Below, in pieces: positions 46,599 through 56,471 of a stretch of 64,000 bases of DNA. The stretch lies in NCBI RefSeq assembly GCF_016093275.1, contig NZ_JAEDAK010000001.1, forward strand, positions 372,001 through 436,000, in the 5' to 3' direction. The number at the start of each line of letters is the position of its first letter. The stretch's first letter is position 1. The DNA comes from Inhella proteolytica (lineage in GTDB: Bacteria > Pseudomonadota > Gammaproteobacteria > Burkholderiales > Burkholderiaceae_C). The notes under the pieces are model-generated. The model saw only the letters and a program-made list of their open reading frames with translations. It did not search any database and had not been told where the DNA came from. The translations under genes and the position numbers were made by a program.

Positions 46599-46624
46599 GA
46601 CGGCCCTGCGGGGCCGTCTTTTTG
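46599..46624 (+). terminator. Intrinsic terminator
   Basis: Eight-base stem GACGGCCC / GGGCCGTC with loop TGCG, followed by five T. It ends the transcript of the small gene at 46342-46566, in the gap before the convergent formate dehydrogenase gene. Confidence 0.88.
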
Positions 46625-46740
46625 TTTCCCATAACGCCGACAATGTGCATTATGTGAACCGCCGATACCGTTGGACGAGATGCTCGCTGGAGCCACCCGA
46701 AAGTCGCCCCTGCGCCTGGGACCGCACCGAGGCCACTCCA

Positions 46741-49410
46741 TCAATCCGGCACCCGCTCCAGTTGCACCGCACAGACCTTGTATTCCGGCGCATGCACCCA
46801 GCGGTCCCGCTCCGAACTGGTGAGCCGGTTCAGCAGCACCGCCGGGTCGTGAAACGTCGCGAAGAGCTGCCCGGGCTGCAGCCGGGCGTCGATGCGCAGC
46901 GGGAGTTCGGCACTGCCGCGTCGGCTGCGCACGCGTACACGCTGGCCCTCGCGAAGGCCGAGGCGCTCGGCGTCGGCGGCGCAGAGGTCGAGCGTGTCGG
47001 TGGGTCGCAGCGCCTGCAGCGCACTGGCGCCGCTCATGGTGGCCGCGTTGAACTGGTAGAGGTTTCGACCGGTGCTGAGCAGCCAGGGGTAATCGGCGTC
47101 ACAGACTTCGGGCGACGGCCGGTAGTCAAGCGGCCGCAGGCTTGTGCGCACGCCGTGACCAAAACGCTCCGCGTGCAGCACGCGAGTGCCGGGATCGTCT
47201 TCGTCGCGGCAAGGCCATTGCAGACCACCCCGATCAAGGCGCGCGTAGCTCAGGCCGGCACCGTCAGGCCAGACCTGACGCACCTCGTCCCATATCGCCT
47301 CAGCGCTCTCGAACTGCATACCCTCACCGCGCCCCATGCGTGCGGCCAGCGCGCCGAGGATCTGCCAATCCGGCAGCGACTGGCCGCGCGGCCGCAAGGC
47401 CGCCCGTACGCGCTGCACGCGCCGCTCGGCGTTCATGAAAGTGCCGTCCTTTTCGAGCGTGCTGCAGGCCGGCAGGAACACATCGGCAAAGCGAGCGGCG
47501 GTCTCGTTCAAGTAGAGGTCCTGCACCACCAGCAGGTCCAGGCGCTTCAGCGCCTGCCAGCTGCGCTGACTGTCCGGCAGGCTGAGCGCCAAGTCGTAAC
47601 CCAGCACCAGCAAGCCGCGCACGCGCCCGGCTTCGGCGGCATCCAGCATCTGCATCAGGTTCAGGCCAGGGCGCTGCGGCAGCGCGCGGCCCCAGACCTG
47701 CTCGGTCCTGGCGCGTCCGGCCTCGATGGCGATGCCGCCAGCCAACGAGCCCGGTTCGCAACCCATGTGCGCCGAGCCCTGCACATTGTTCTGGCCCCGC
47801 AGGGGGTTCAGGCCGGCACCGGGCTGGCCGATCTGACCGCACAGCAGCGCCAGGTTGATGAGCGCCATCACGCCCTCGGTACCCTGGCCTTGCTCGGTCA
47901 TGCCCAGGCCATGGAAGCACAGCGCCGGCCGCGTGTTGGCATACAGCCGCGCGGCCTGGCGGATGGCCTCGGCCTCCACGCCGCAGATCGCCGCGGCCCG
48001 CTCCGGCGTCCACTCACGCACCGAGACGGCAAAAGCCTCCAGCTCATCCACCCGCCGGGCAATGAAATCGCGATCGTGCAGGCCCTCGGCCAGCACCACC
48101 TGGGCCATCGCCAGCAGCAAGGGCAGGTTTGTCCCCGGCCGCAGCGCCAGATGCACGGTGGCCAGCTCGGCCAGTTCGGTGCGGCGCGGGTCGATGACGA
48201 TGGCCTGCGCCGCACCGCGCCGCAGCTGTTGCCGGATGCGCGCACCCACCACCGGATGGTTCTCGTTCGGGTTCGCACCGGCCACCAGGAACAGGCGGGT
48301 GCGCTCGATGTCGTCGTAGGAACTCGTGGCGGCGCCGGTACCCAGCAGGGTCTTGAGCGCGGCCGCCGAGGGCGCGTGACAGACGCGGGCGCAGCAATCG
48401 ACGTTGTGCGTGCCCAGCACATGGCGGGCGAACTTGGCGGTGAGGTAGTTGTCTTCGTTCGTGGCGCGGGCCGAGCCCAGCACGCCCAGGCTGTCGGCGC
48501 CGTGCGCGGCCTGCAGCGCCAGCAGGCGGCGCGCCACCTCGTCCAAGGCCTCGTCCCAGCAGCAGGCTTGCCAGCCGTCTTCGCGCCGGAGCATGGGCGT
48601 GAGCACACGGCGCGAGGACTGCGCAAAGCCCTGGCCGTAGCGGCCCTTGACGCACAGATGCCCCTTGTTGACGGGCGCATCCAGCACCGGGCGCACGCCC
48701 ACGACTTGCTCATCTGCCGTGCCCAGCTCCAGCTCGCAGCCCACACCGCAGTAGGAGCAGACGCTACGCGTCCAGTGCTCGGCGCGCTCGGGCTGCAGGC
48801 CGCCGGCGTCGACCAGGGCCGCCGTGGGGCAGGCGTCCACGCAGGCGCCGCAGGCCACGCAATGGCTGGCCCCCAGGCTGCCGCCGGAATCCGGTACCAG
48901 CTGCACCCCTTCGCCGCGGCCCAGCTGGTGCCAGACATCCTGCCCCTGCAGTTCGTGGCAGACGCGCGCGCAGCGCTGGCAGCTGATGCAGCGCGCCAGG
49001 TCGACGTGGATCAGCGGGTGGGAGTCATCCACGCGGCTGCCCTGCCCGCTCGGCGCAATGCCCTGCGCGCGCAGCGCCTGGTGCAAGGCCTTCTGCGGGT
49101 GGCGCTCCAGGTCCTCAGGGCGGCAATGCGCGCCCAGGGCTTCGAGCCATTGGTGGCGGTAGGCCTGCAAGGCGGGGCTGTCGCTGCGCACCACCAGGCC
49201 TTCGCTCACCGGCAGGGCACAGCTGTTGACGGGATCGTCCTGTCCTTCGACCTCGACGCTGCAGAGGCGGCAACGCGGCGCTGGCGGCAGGCGCGGGTCG
49301 TGACAGAGCGCGGGCGGCGCATGGCCCAGACGCTGCAGCACCTCCAGCACCGACTCGCCCGCGCGGGCCTCCACCGCCTGCCCATCAATCCGGATCGTCA
49401 CCGTCTGCAT
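46741..49410 (-). CDS. Formate dehydrogenase alpha subunit (FdsA-like, Cys type)
   Basis: 889-residue molybdenum/tungsten enzyme oxidising formate to CO2. N-terminal [2Fe-2S] domain (Cys36, Cys47, Cys50, Cys64), His-Cys3 cluster segment (about 131-147), two [4Fe-4S] motifs (CISCQRCARVC and CVACGACVDACP), then the bis-MGD domain beginning with a [4Fe-4S] site CSYCGVGCELE. Active site Cys344-His345 in CCARVCHAPS, where E. coli FdhF has selenocysteine. C-terminal molydopterin-binding domain ends about residue 889. This architecture fits the NAD-dependent FdsA subunit, but the usual partners fdsG, fdsB, fdsC and fdsD are absent on both sides. The partner electron acceptor is therefore unknown. 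Confidence 0.9.
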   Translation of the reverse strand: MQTVTIRIDGQAVEARAGESVLEVLQRLGHAPPALCHDPRLPPAPRCRLCSVEVEGQDDPVNSCALPVSEGLVVRSDSPALQAYRHQWLEALGAHCRPEDLERHPQKALHQALRAQGIAPSGQGSRVDDSHPLIHVDLARCISCQRCARVCHELQGQDVWHQLGRGEGVQLVPDSGGSLGASHCVACGACVDACPTAALVDAGGLQPERAEHWTRSVCSYCGVGCELELGTADEQVVGVRPVLDAPVNKGHLCVKGRYGQGFAQSSRRVLTPMLRREDGWQACCWDEALDEVARRLLALQAAHGADSLGVLGSARATNEDNYLTAKFARHVLGTHNVDCCARVCHAPSAAALKTLLGTGAATSSYDDIERTRLFLVAGANPNENHPVVGARIRQQLRRGAAQAIVIDPRRTELAELATVHLALRPGTNLPLLLAMAQVVLAEGLHDRDFIARRVDELEAFAVSVREWTPERAAAICGVEAEAIRQAARLYANTRPALCFHGLGMTEQGQGTEGVMALINLALLCGQIGQPGAGLNPLRGQNNVQGSAHMGCEPGSLAGGIAIEAGRARTEQVWGRALPQRPGLNLMQMLDAAEAGRVRGLLVLGYDLALSLPDSQRSWQALKRLDLLVVQDLYLNETAARFADVFLPACSTLEKDGTFMNAERRVQRVRAALRPRGQSLPDWQILGALAARMGRGEGMQFESAEAIWDEVRQVWPDGAGLSYARLDRGGLQWPCRDEDDPGTRVLHAERFGHGVRTSLRPLDYRPSPEVCDADYPWLLSTGRNLYQFNAATMSGASALQALRPTDTLDLCAADAERLGLREGQRVRVRSRRGSAELPLRIDARLQPGQLFATFHDPAVLLNRLTSSERDRWVHAPEYKVCAVQLERVPD

Positions 49411-49483
49411 GCGCTCTCCTGTTGAACCTGGCAAGCATCGCGCCTTGGCGCGGGTTCGCCTTGTGGCGCGTCAAGCCCCACGC

Positions 49484-50104
49484 TCAAGGCGCGTCGGGGC
49501 GGTCTCGCGGCACCGCTTGCAGGTAGCTCGCCAGATCGGCGCTGCCCAGGGGTCGCACCATCACGCGCACCTGCTGGCTCAGCAGGCCCATCGGGATGCC
49601 TTCGCGCAAGCGCACGTCCTGGTAGCCCTGGCGCCGCCAGAACGCCTCGGCCCGTGCATTGCCCACCACCACGCCCAGGCGCAGCCAGCGCGCGCCGTGC
49701 GCCTGGGCATGCGCGGCCCAGGCGTCGAACACCTGGGTGGCCAGCCCGCTTCCGTGCGAACGGGCGTCGATGAGGAAGAGGCCGATGTGCCAGACCCCCG
49801 GGGCCAGCAGGTCCTCAACCCAGTTCAGGTAGCCGCGCCAGGCCCCGCTTTCGGCATCCAGCACCGCCAGCTGGTGTACGGGCCCCTGCGGCCAGTCGGC
49901 CGGCGGCCGCTCCGTCAGCTCGCTCAGGGCCTCACCGGGCAGCCAGTCGCGTCCGGCCACGAGCCGGCTGTAGTCCGGGTTGGCTTCCAGAAAGCGCTGC
50001 AGTTCGTCGGCATCGGCAGCGTCGATCGGTACGCCGAACCAGCCGGGCCCCGCCAACGATTTGGTGCGGACGACCCAGTCCGGCGGAGAAAAAGTTTCGT
50101 TCAT
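49484..50104 (-). CDS. GNAT family N-acetyltransferase
   Basis: 206-residue acetyltransferase. The central GNAT core reads HIGLFLIDARSHGSGLATQVFDAWAAHAQAHGARWLRLGVVVGNARAEAFWRRQGY, with the acetyl-CoA-binding loop (RSHGSGLA) and the NARAExFWRRxGY helix typical of the family. Substrate unknown. The ATG at 50104 is preferred over a GTG two codons upstream. It is transcribed away from the glycine riboswitch and so shares the intergenic region with the gcv promoter. Confidence 0.85.
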   Translation of the reverse strand: MNETFSPPDWVVRTKSLAGPGWFGVPIDAADADELQRFLEANPDYSRLVAGRDWLPGEALSELTERPPADWPQGPVHQLAVLDAESGAWRGYLNWVEDLLAPGVWHIGLFLIDARSHGSGLATQVFDAWAAHAQAHGARWLRLGVVVGNARAEAFWRRQGYQDVRLREGIPMGLLSQQVRVMVRPLGSADLASYLQAVPRDRPDAP

Positions 50105-50128
50105 ACGCACAGCTTAGATCCGCACCCC

Positions 50129-50134
50129 TAGAAT
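50129..50134 (+). promoter_or_regulatory. Candidate -10 box of the gcv operon
   Basis: TAGAAT (50129-50134). A transcript starting six to seven bases later would begin at about 50141, exactly at the edge of the first glycine aptamer. No clear -35 box is seen. Confidence 0.45.
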
Positions 50135-50141
50135 CCGCGCC

Positions 50142-50356
50142 GCTCAGGAGAGAGCCCGTGACGTTGGCGGGCCGCCGAAGGCGCAGGCGTCTGCAAGGAT
50201 GCCGAACGCTCAGGCAAAAGGACTGGGTAAACCCGGGCGCTGCGGCGCATGGGTTCCGAGCTGGAGAGAGGCGCGCTGGTCGTTGCAGACGAAGGGCCGC
50301 CCACCGAAGGGGCAAGCGGGGAACATTCCGCCAATCTCTCAGGTAAAGCGGACAGC
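50142..50356 (+). ncRNA. Tandem glycine riboswitch
   Basis: Two glycine aptamers in series in the leader of gcvT. Aptamer 1 (about 50142-50223) has the GGAGAGAGC start, GCCGAAGGCGCA core and CTCAGGCAAAAGGAC end. Aptamer 2 (about 50252-50356) has CTGGAGAGAGGCG, CACCGAAGGGGCAAGC and TCTCTCAGGTAAAGCGGACAG. These are the conserved purine-rich elements of the class. Glycine binding is expected to allow gcv expression. A further hairpin GATTCC/GGAATC (50373-50390) lies between the second aptamer and gcvT and may be part of the expression platform; no T-run follows, so control may be translational. Confidence 0.93.
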
Positions 50357-50423
50357 AAGGGCAAGCCGGGTTGATTCCTCCACGGGAATCGGCCATCGTG
50401 AAGACTTGTCCCAAGGATCCGCC

Positions 50424-51560
50424 ATGAGCTCCACTCCCCTTCTGAAGACCCCGCTGCACGCGCTGCACGTCGAACTCGGCGCCAAGATGGTGCCCTTCGG
50501 CGGTTACGACATGCCGGTGCAGTACCGCGAGGGCATCCTCGCCGAGCACCGCCATACGCGCACCGCCGCCGGCCTGTTCGACGTCTCTCATATGGGTCAG
50601 CTGCGCCTGGTGGGTGCTCACGCCGCCGCGGCGCTGGAGACCCTGGTGCCGGTGGACATCGTCGACCTGCCCGTCTTCAAGCAGCGCTACGCGCTCTTCA
50701 CCGATGAGAACGGCGGCATCCTGGACGATCTGATGGTCTGCCGCCGCCCCGACGACCTGTTCGTGGTGGTGAATGCCGGCTGCAAGGTGCAGGACACCGC
50801 GCACCTGAAGAAGCACCTGAGCGGCCGCTGCGAGGTCATCGAGTGCCCCGAGCGCGCGCTGCTGGCCCTTCAGGGCCCGCAGGCCGTCACCGCCCTGGCC
50901 CGCCTGGCCCCTGGCGTCGAGAAGATGGTCTTCATGGACGGCGGCTTCTTCAAGATCGAGGGCTTCGAGGCCTTCATCACGCGCAGCGGCTACACCGGCG
51001 AAGACGGCTACGAGATCTCCATCCACGAGCGCGATGCCATGGCCGTGGCCCGCCTGCTTCTGGATCAGCCCGAGGTCAAGCCGATCGGCTTGGGCGCGCG
51101 TGACACCCTGCGCCTGGAAGCCGGCCTGTGCCTCTATGGCCACGACATCAGCACCACCACCACGCCGGCCGAGGCCGCGCTGACCTGGGCGATCCAGAAG
51201 GTGCGCCGCAGTGGCGGCGCGCGCGCCGGTGGCTACCCGGGCTATGCGGTGATCGACCCGCAGCTGCCCAATACCCAATCCAGCCCGAAGCCGGCCACGC
51301 GCAAGCGCGTGGGCCTGGTGTCGAACGAGAAGATGCCGGTGCGCGAAGGCGCGAAGCTGGTGGATGCGGCGGGCAACGAGCTCGGCACTGTCACCAGCGG
51401 CACGCTGGGCCCCACGGTGGGCCACTTGGTGGCCATGGGCTATGTGGCGAGCAGCCACGCTGCCGTTGGCACCGAAGTGTTCGCCCTGGTGCGCGACAAG
51501 CGCGTGCCCATGACGGTGGCCGCCATGCCCTTCGCACCCCATCGCTATTTCCGCGGTTGA
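50424..51560 (+). CDS. gcvT: Aminomethyltransferase, glycine cleavage T protein
   Basis: 378 residues. Transfers the methylene carbon from H protein-bound aminomethyl to tetrahydrofolate and releases ammonia. Motifs: HVELGAKMVPFGGYDMPVQY, DVSHMGQLRL with the conserved Asp, GGILDDLMVCRR, RSGYTGEDGYEIS, LGARDTLRLEAGLCLYGHDI and TWAIQKVRR. The ATG at 50424 is preceded by AAGGATC. An in-frame open stretch runs upstream through the riboswitch but is not coding. First gene of gcvT-gcvH-gcvP-sdaA. Confidence 0.97.
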   Translation: MSSTPLLKTPLHALHVELGAKMVPFGGYDMPVQYREGILAEHRHTRTAAGLFDVSHMGQLRLVGAHAAAALETLVPVDIVDLPVFKQRYALFTDENGGILDDLMVCRRPDDLFVVVNAGCKVQDTAHLKKHLSGRCEVIECPERALLALQGPQAVTALARLAPGVEKMVFMDGGFFKIEGFEAFITRSGYTGEDGYEISIHERDAMAVARLLLDQPEVKPIGLGARDTLRLEAGLCLYGHDISTTTTPAEAALTWAIQKVRRSGGARAGGYPGYAVIDPQLPNTQSSPKPATRKRVGLVSNEKMPVREGAKLVDAAGNELGTVTSGTLGPTVGHLVAMGYVASSHAAVGTEVFALVRDKRVPMTVAAMPFAPHRYFRG

Positions 51561-51589
51561 TCCATTCCCACTTTTCAAGGAGCGCTCCC

Positions 51590-51964
51590 ATGACGATCAA
51601 GTACACCCCCGACCACGAATGGATCCAGGTTCACGGCGATGGCACGGCCACCGTCGGCATCACCCACCACGCGCAGGACGCGCTGGGCGACGTGGTGTTC
51701 GTGGACCTGCCCGAAGTGGGCAAGAGCTTCGCGCCCAAGGAGATCGCCGGCGTGGTCGAGTCCGTCAAGGCCGCGGCCGACGTCTACATGCCGATCACCG
51801 GCGAGATCGTCGAGGTCAACGAGGCGCTGCGCGCCGACCCCTCCCTGGCCAACAGCGACCCGCTGGGGGCGGGCTGGTTCTTCAAGGTCAAGATGGCCAA
51901 TGCCGGCGAGCTGGATTCCATGATGGACAGCACCGCCTACGACGAACTGCTGAAGAACAGCTAA
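51590..51964 (+). CDS. gcvH: Glycine cleavage H protein
   Basis: 124-residue lipoyl carrier that shuttles the aminomethyl group between P, T and L proteins. Lipoyl Lys60 lies in the canonical [14 protein letters not shown] context, with [23 protein letters not shown] before it and [16 protein letters not shown] after. AAGGAGCG ribosome binding site. Follows gcvT by 29 bases. Confidence 0.97.
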   Translation: MTIKYTPDHEWIQVHGDGTATVGITHHAQDALGDVVFVDLPEVGKSFAPKEIAGVVESVKAAADVYMPITGEIVEVNEALRADPSLANSDPLGAGWFFKVKMANAGELDSMMDSTAYDELLKNS

Positions 51965-51980
51965 GCCCCGCCCTGCTCTT

Positions 51981-52007
51981 CTCGGCCCGCTCGGGGAGCG
52001 GGCCGAG
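51981..52007 (+). promoter_or_regulatory. Strong hairpin between gcvH and gcvP
   Basis: Twelve-base perfect stem CTCGGCCCGCTC / GAGCGGGCCGAG with a GGG loop, starting 17 bases after the gcvH stop. It is followed by only TT, so it is at most a weak terminator. It may slow read-through or protect upstream mRNA and so set the H:P protein ratio, since H protein is needed in excess. Confidence 0.6.
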
Positions 52008-52031
52008 TTCCATCTGCCGAAGAGATTGACC

Positions 52032-54932
<2,901 letters not shown>

Positions 54933-54937
54933 GCGCC

Positions 54938-56326
54938 ATGGCCGTGTCGGTTTTCGACCTGTTCAAGATCGGTATCGGCCCCTCGAGCAGCCACACCGTG
55001 GGCCCGATGCGGGCGGCGCGCCTGTTCGGGCTGCGCCTGCACTCCGAGGGCCTGCTGGAGGCGACCGCGCGGGTGCAGGTGATCCTCTACGGTTCGCTCG
55101 GCGCCACCGGCAAGGGGCACGGCTCGGACAAGGCCGTGCTCCTGGGACTGGCCGGGCATGAGCCGGACACGGTGGACATCGAGGCCATCCCTGAGTACCT
55201 CGCCACGATCCGTGCCGGCCAGCTCAATCTGGTCGGCCAGAAGGCGCTGGGCTTCAACGAGGCAACCGATCTGGTTTTCAAGCGCCGTGAGTCCCTGCCC
55301 TTCCATGCCAACGGCATGCGCTGCCTGGCCTTCGATGCCACCGGCGCCGAGATCGCCAACCGCGTCTACTACTCGGTGGGCGGCGGTTTCATCGTCAGCG
55401 ACGAAGTGGCGGCCGACGGCAGCAAGCAGAAGGTCATCGCCCCCGATGTGACCGTGCTGCCCTACCCCTTCAAGACCGGCGACGAGTTGCTGGCCTTGAC
55501 GAAGAAGTACGGCCTCTCGATCGCCGAGATCATGCGGCGCAACGAGGGCCATTGGCGCAGCGACGAGGAGACCCGCGCCGGCCTGCTGAAGATCTGGGAG
55601 GTGATGCAGGACTGCGTCAGCCGTGGCTGCCGTACCGAGGGCATCCTGCCGGGCGGGTTCAAGGTCAAGCGCCGCGCGGCCGATCTGCATGCCCAGCTGA
55701 CGGCCAACCCCGAAGCCGCGTTGCGCGACCCGCTGCAGGTGATGGACTGGGTCAACCTCTACGCCCTGGCGGTCAACGAAGAGAACGCCGCCGGCGGCCG
55801 CGTCGTCACCGCGCCCACCAACGGCGCGGCCGGCATCGTGCCCGCCGTGCTGCACTACTACTCGCGCTTCGTGCACGGCGCTACCGAGCAGGGTGTGGTC
55901 GACTTCCTGCTCACCGCCGCCGCCATCGGCATCCTCTACAAGGAAAACGCCAGCATCAGCGGCGCCGAGGTGGGTTGCCAGGGCGAAGTGGGCGTGGCCT
56001 GCTCGATGGCCGCCGGTGCGTTGTGCGCGGTGATGGGCGGCACGCCCGAGCAGGTGGAGAACGCCGCCGAGATCGGCATGGAACACCACCTCGGCCTGAC
56101 CTGCGACCCGGTGGGCGGCCTGGTGCAGATCCCCTGCATCGAGCGCAACGCCATCGCCTCGGTCAAGGCCATCAATGCCGCGCGCATGGCTTTGCGGGGT
56201 GACGGCACGCACTTCGTCAGCCTGGACAAGGTCATCAAGACCATGCGCGACACCGGCGCGGACATGATGACCAAGTACAAGGAAACGGCGCGGGGCGGCC
56301 TGGCGGTCAACATCGTCGAGTGCTGA
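54938..56326 (+). CDS. sdaA: L-serine ammonia-lyase (L-serine dehydratase)
   Basis: 462-residue iron-sulfur enzyme converting L-serine to pyruvate and ammonia. Opens with [24 protein letters not shown], followed by [67 protein letters not shown] and [21 protein letters not shown], with the Cys residues that bind the [4Fe-4S] cluster. Starts five bases after gcvP and closes the glycine operon. Serine made from glycine and methylene-THF can so be burned to pyruvate. Confidence 0.96.
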   Translation: MAVSVFDLFKIGIGPSSSHTVGPMRAARLFGLRLHSEGLLEATARVQVILYGSLGATGKGHGSDKAVLLGLAGHEPDTVDIEAIPEYLATIRAGQLNLVGQKALGFNEATDLVFKRRESLPFHANGMRCLAFDATGAEIANRVYYSVGGGFIVSDEVAADGSKQKVIAPDVTVLPYPFKTGDELLALTKKYGLSIAEIMRRNEGHWRSDEETRAGLLKIWEVMQDCVSRGCRTEGILPGGFKVKRRAADLHAQLTANPEAALRDPLQVMDWVNLYALAVNEENAAGGRVVTAPTNGAAGIVPAVLHYYSRFVHGATEQGVVDFLLTAAAIGILYKENASISGAEVGCQGEVGVACSMAAGALCAVMGGTPEQVENAAEIGMEHHLGLTCDPVGGLVQIPCIERNAIASVKAINAARMALRGDGTHFVSLDKVIKTMRDTGADMMTKYKETARGGLAVNIVEC

Positions 56327-56443
56327 AGCCGGTGGCGCGGGCCGGGCGTGTGAATAAGCTCGCGCTCCCGCGCCCCGACGATCCCCCAAGCGGGAGGTAG
56401 GGCGGCTGGCGGCGTGACGAGCCGCCCCGCCCACCCCCACAAT

Positions 56444-56468
56444 CGATCTCCACCGCTGCTGGAGATCG
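56444..56468 (+). promoter_or_regulatory. Hairpin masking the ribosome binding site of the RTX metalloprotease gene
   Basis: Nine-base perfect stem CGATCTCCA (56444-56452) / TGGAGATCG (56460-56468) with a seven-base loop. The GGAG ribosome binding site (56461-56464) lies inside the right arm, three bases before the ATG region at 56472, and pairs with CTCC of the left arm. Suggests a translational switch. Confidence 0.55.
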
Positions 56469-56471
56469 CCC

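Noticed and set aside
46597-49425. 942-codon open frame antisense to the formate dehydrogenase gene
   Set aside because: No family resemblance; the minus strand carries complete iron-sulfur and molybdopterin motifs.
50199-50423. In-frame upstream extension of gcvT through the leader
   Set aside because: The stretch lies inside the tandem glycine riboswitch, and the T-protein family begins at the ATG at 50424.
56365-56427. Inverted repeats after sdaA as a terminator
   Set aside because: Stems of 7 and 8 bases with large loops and no T-run; not convincing as a terminator.
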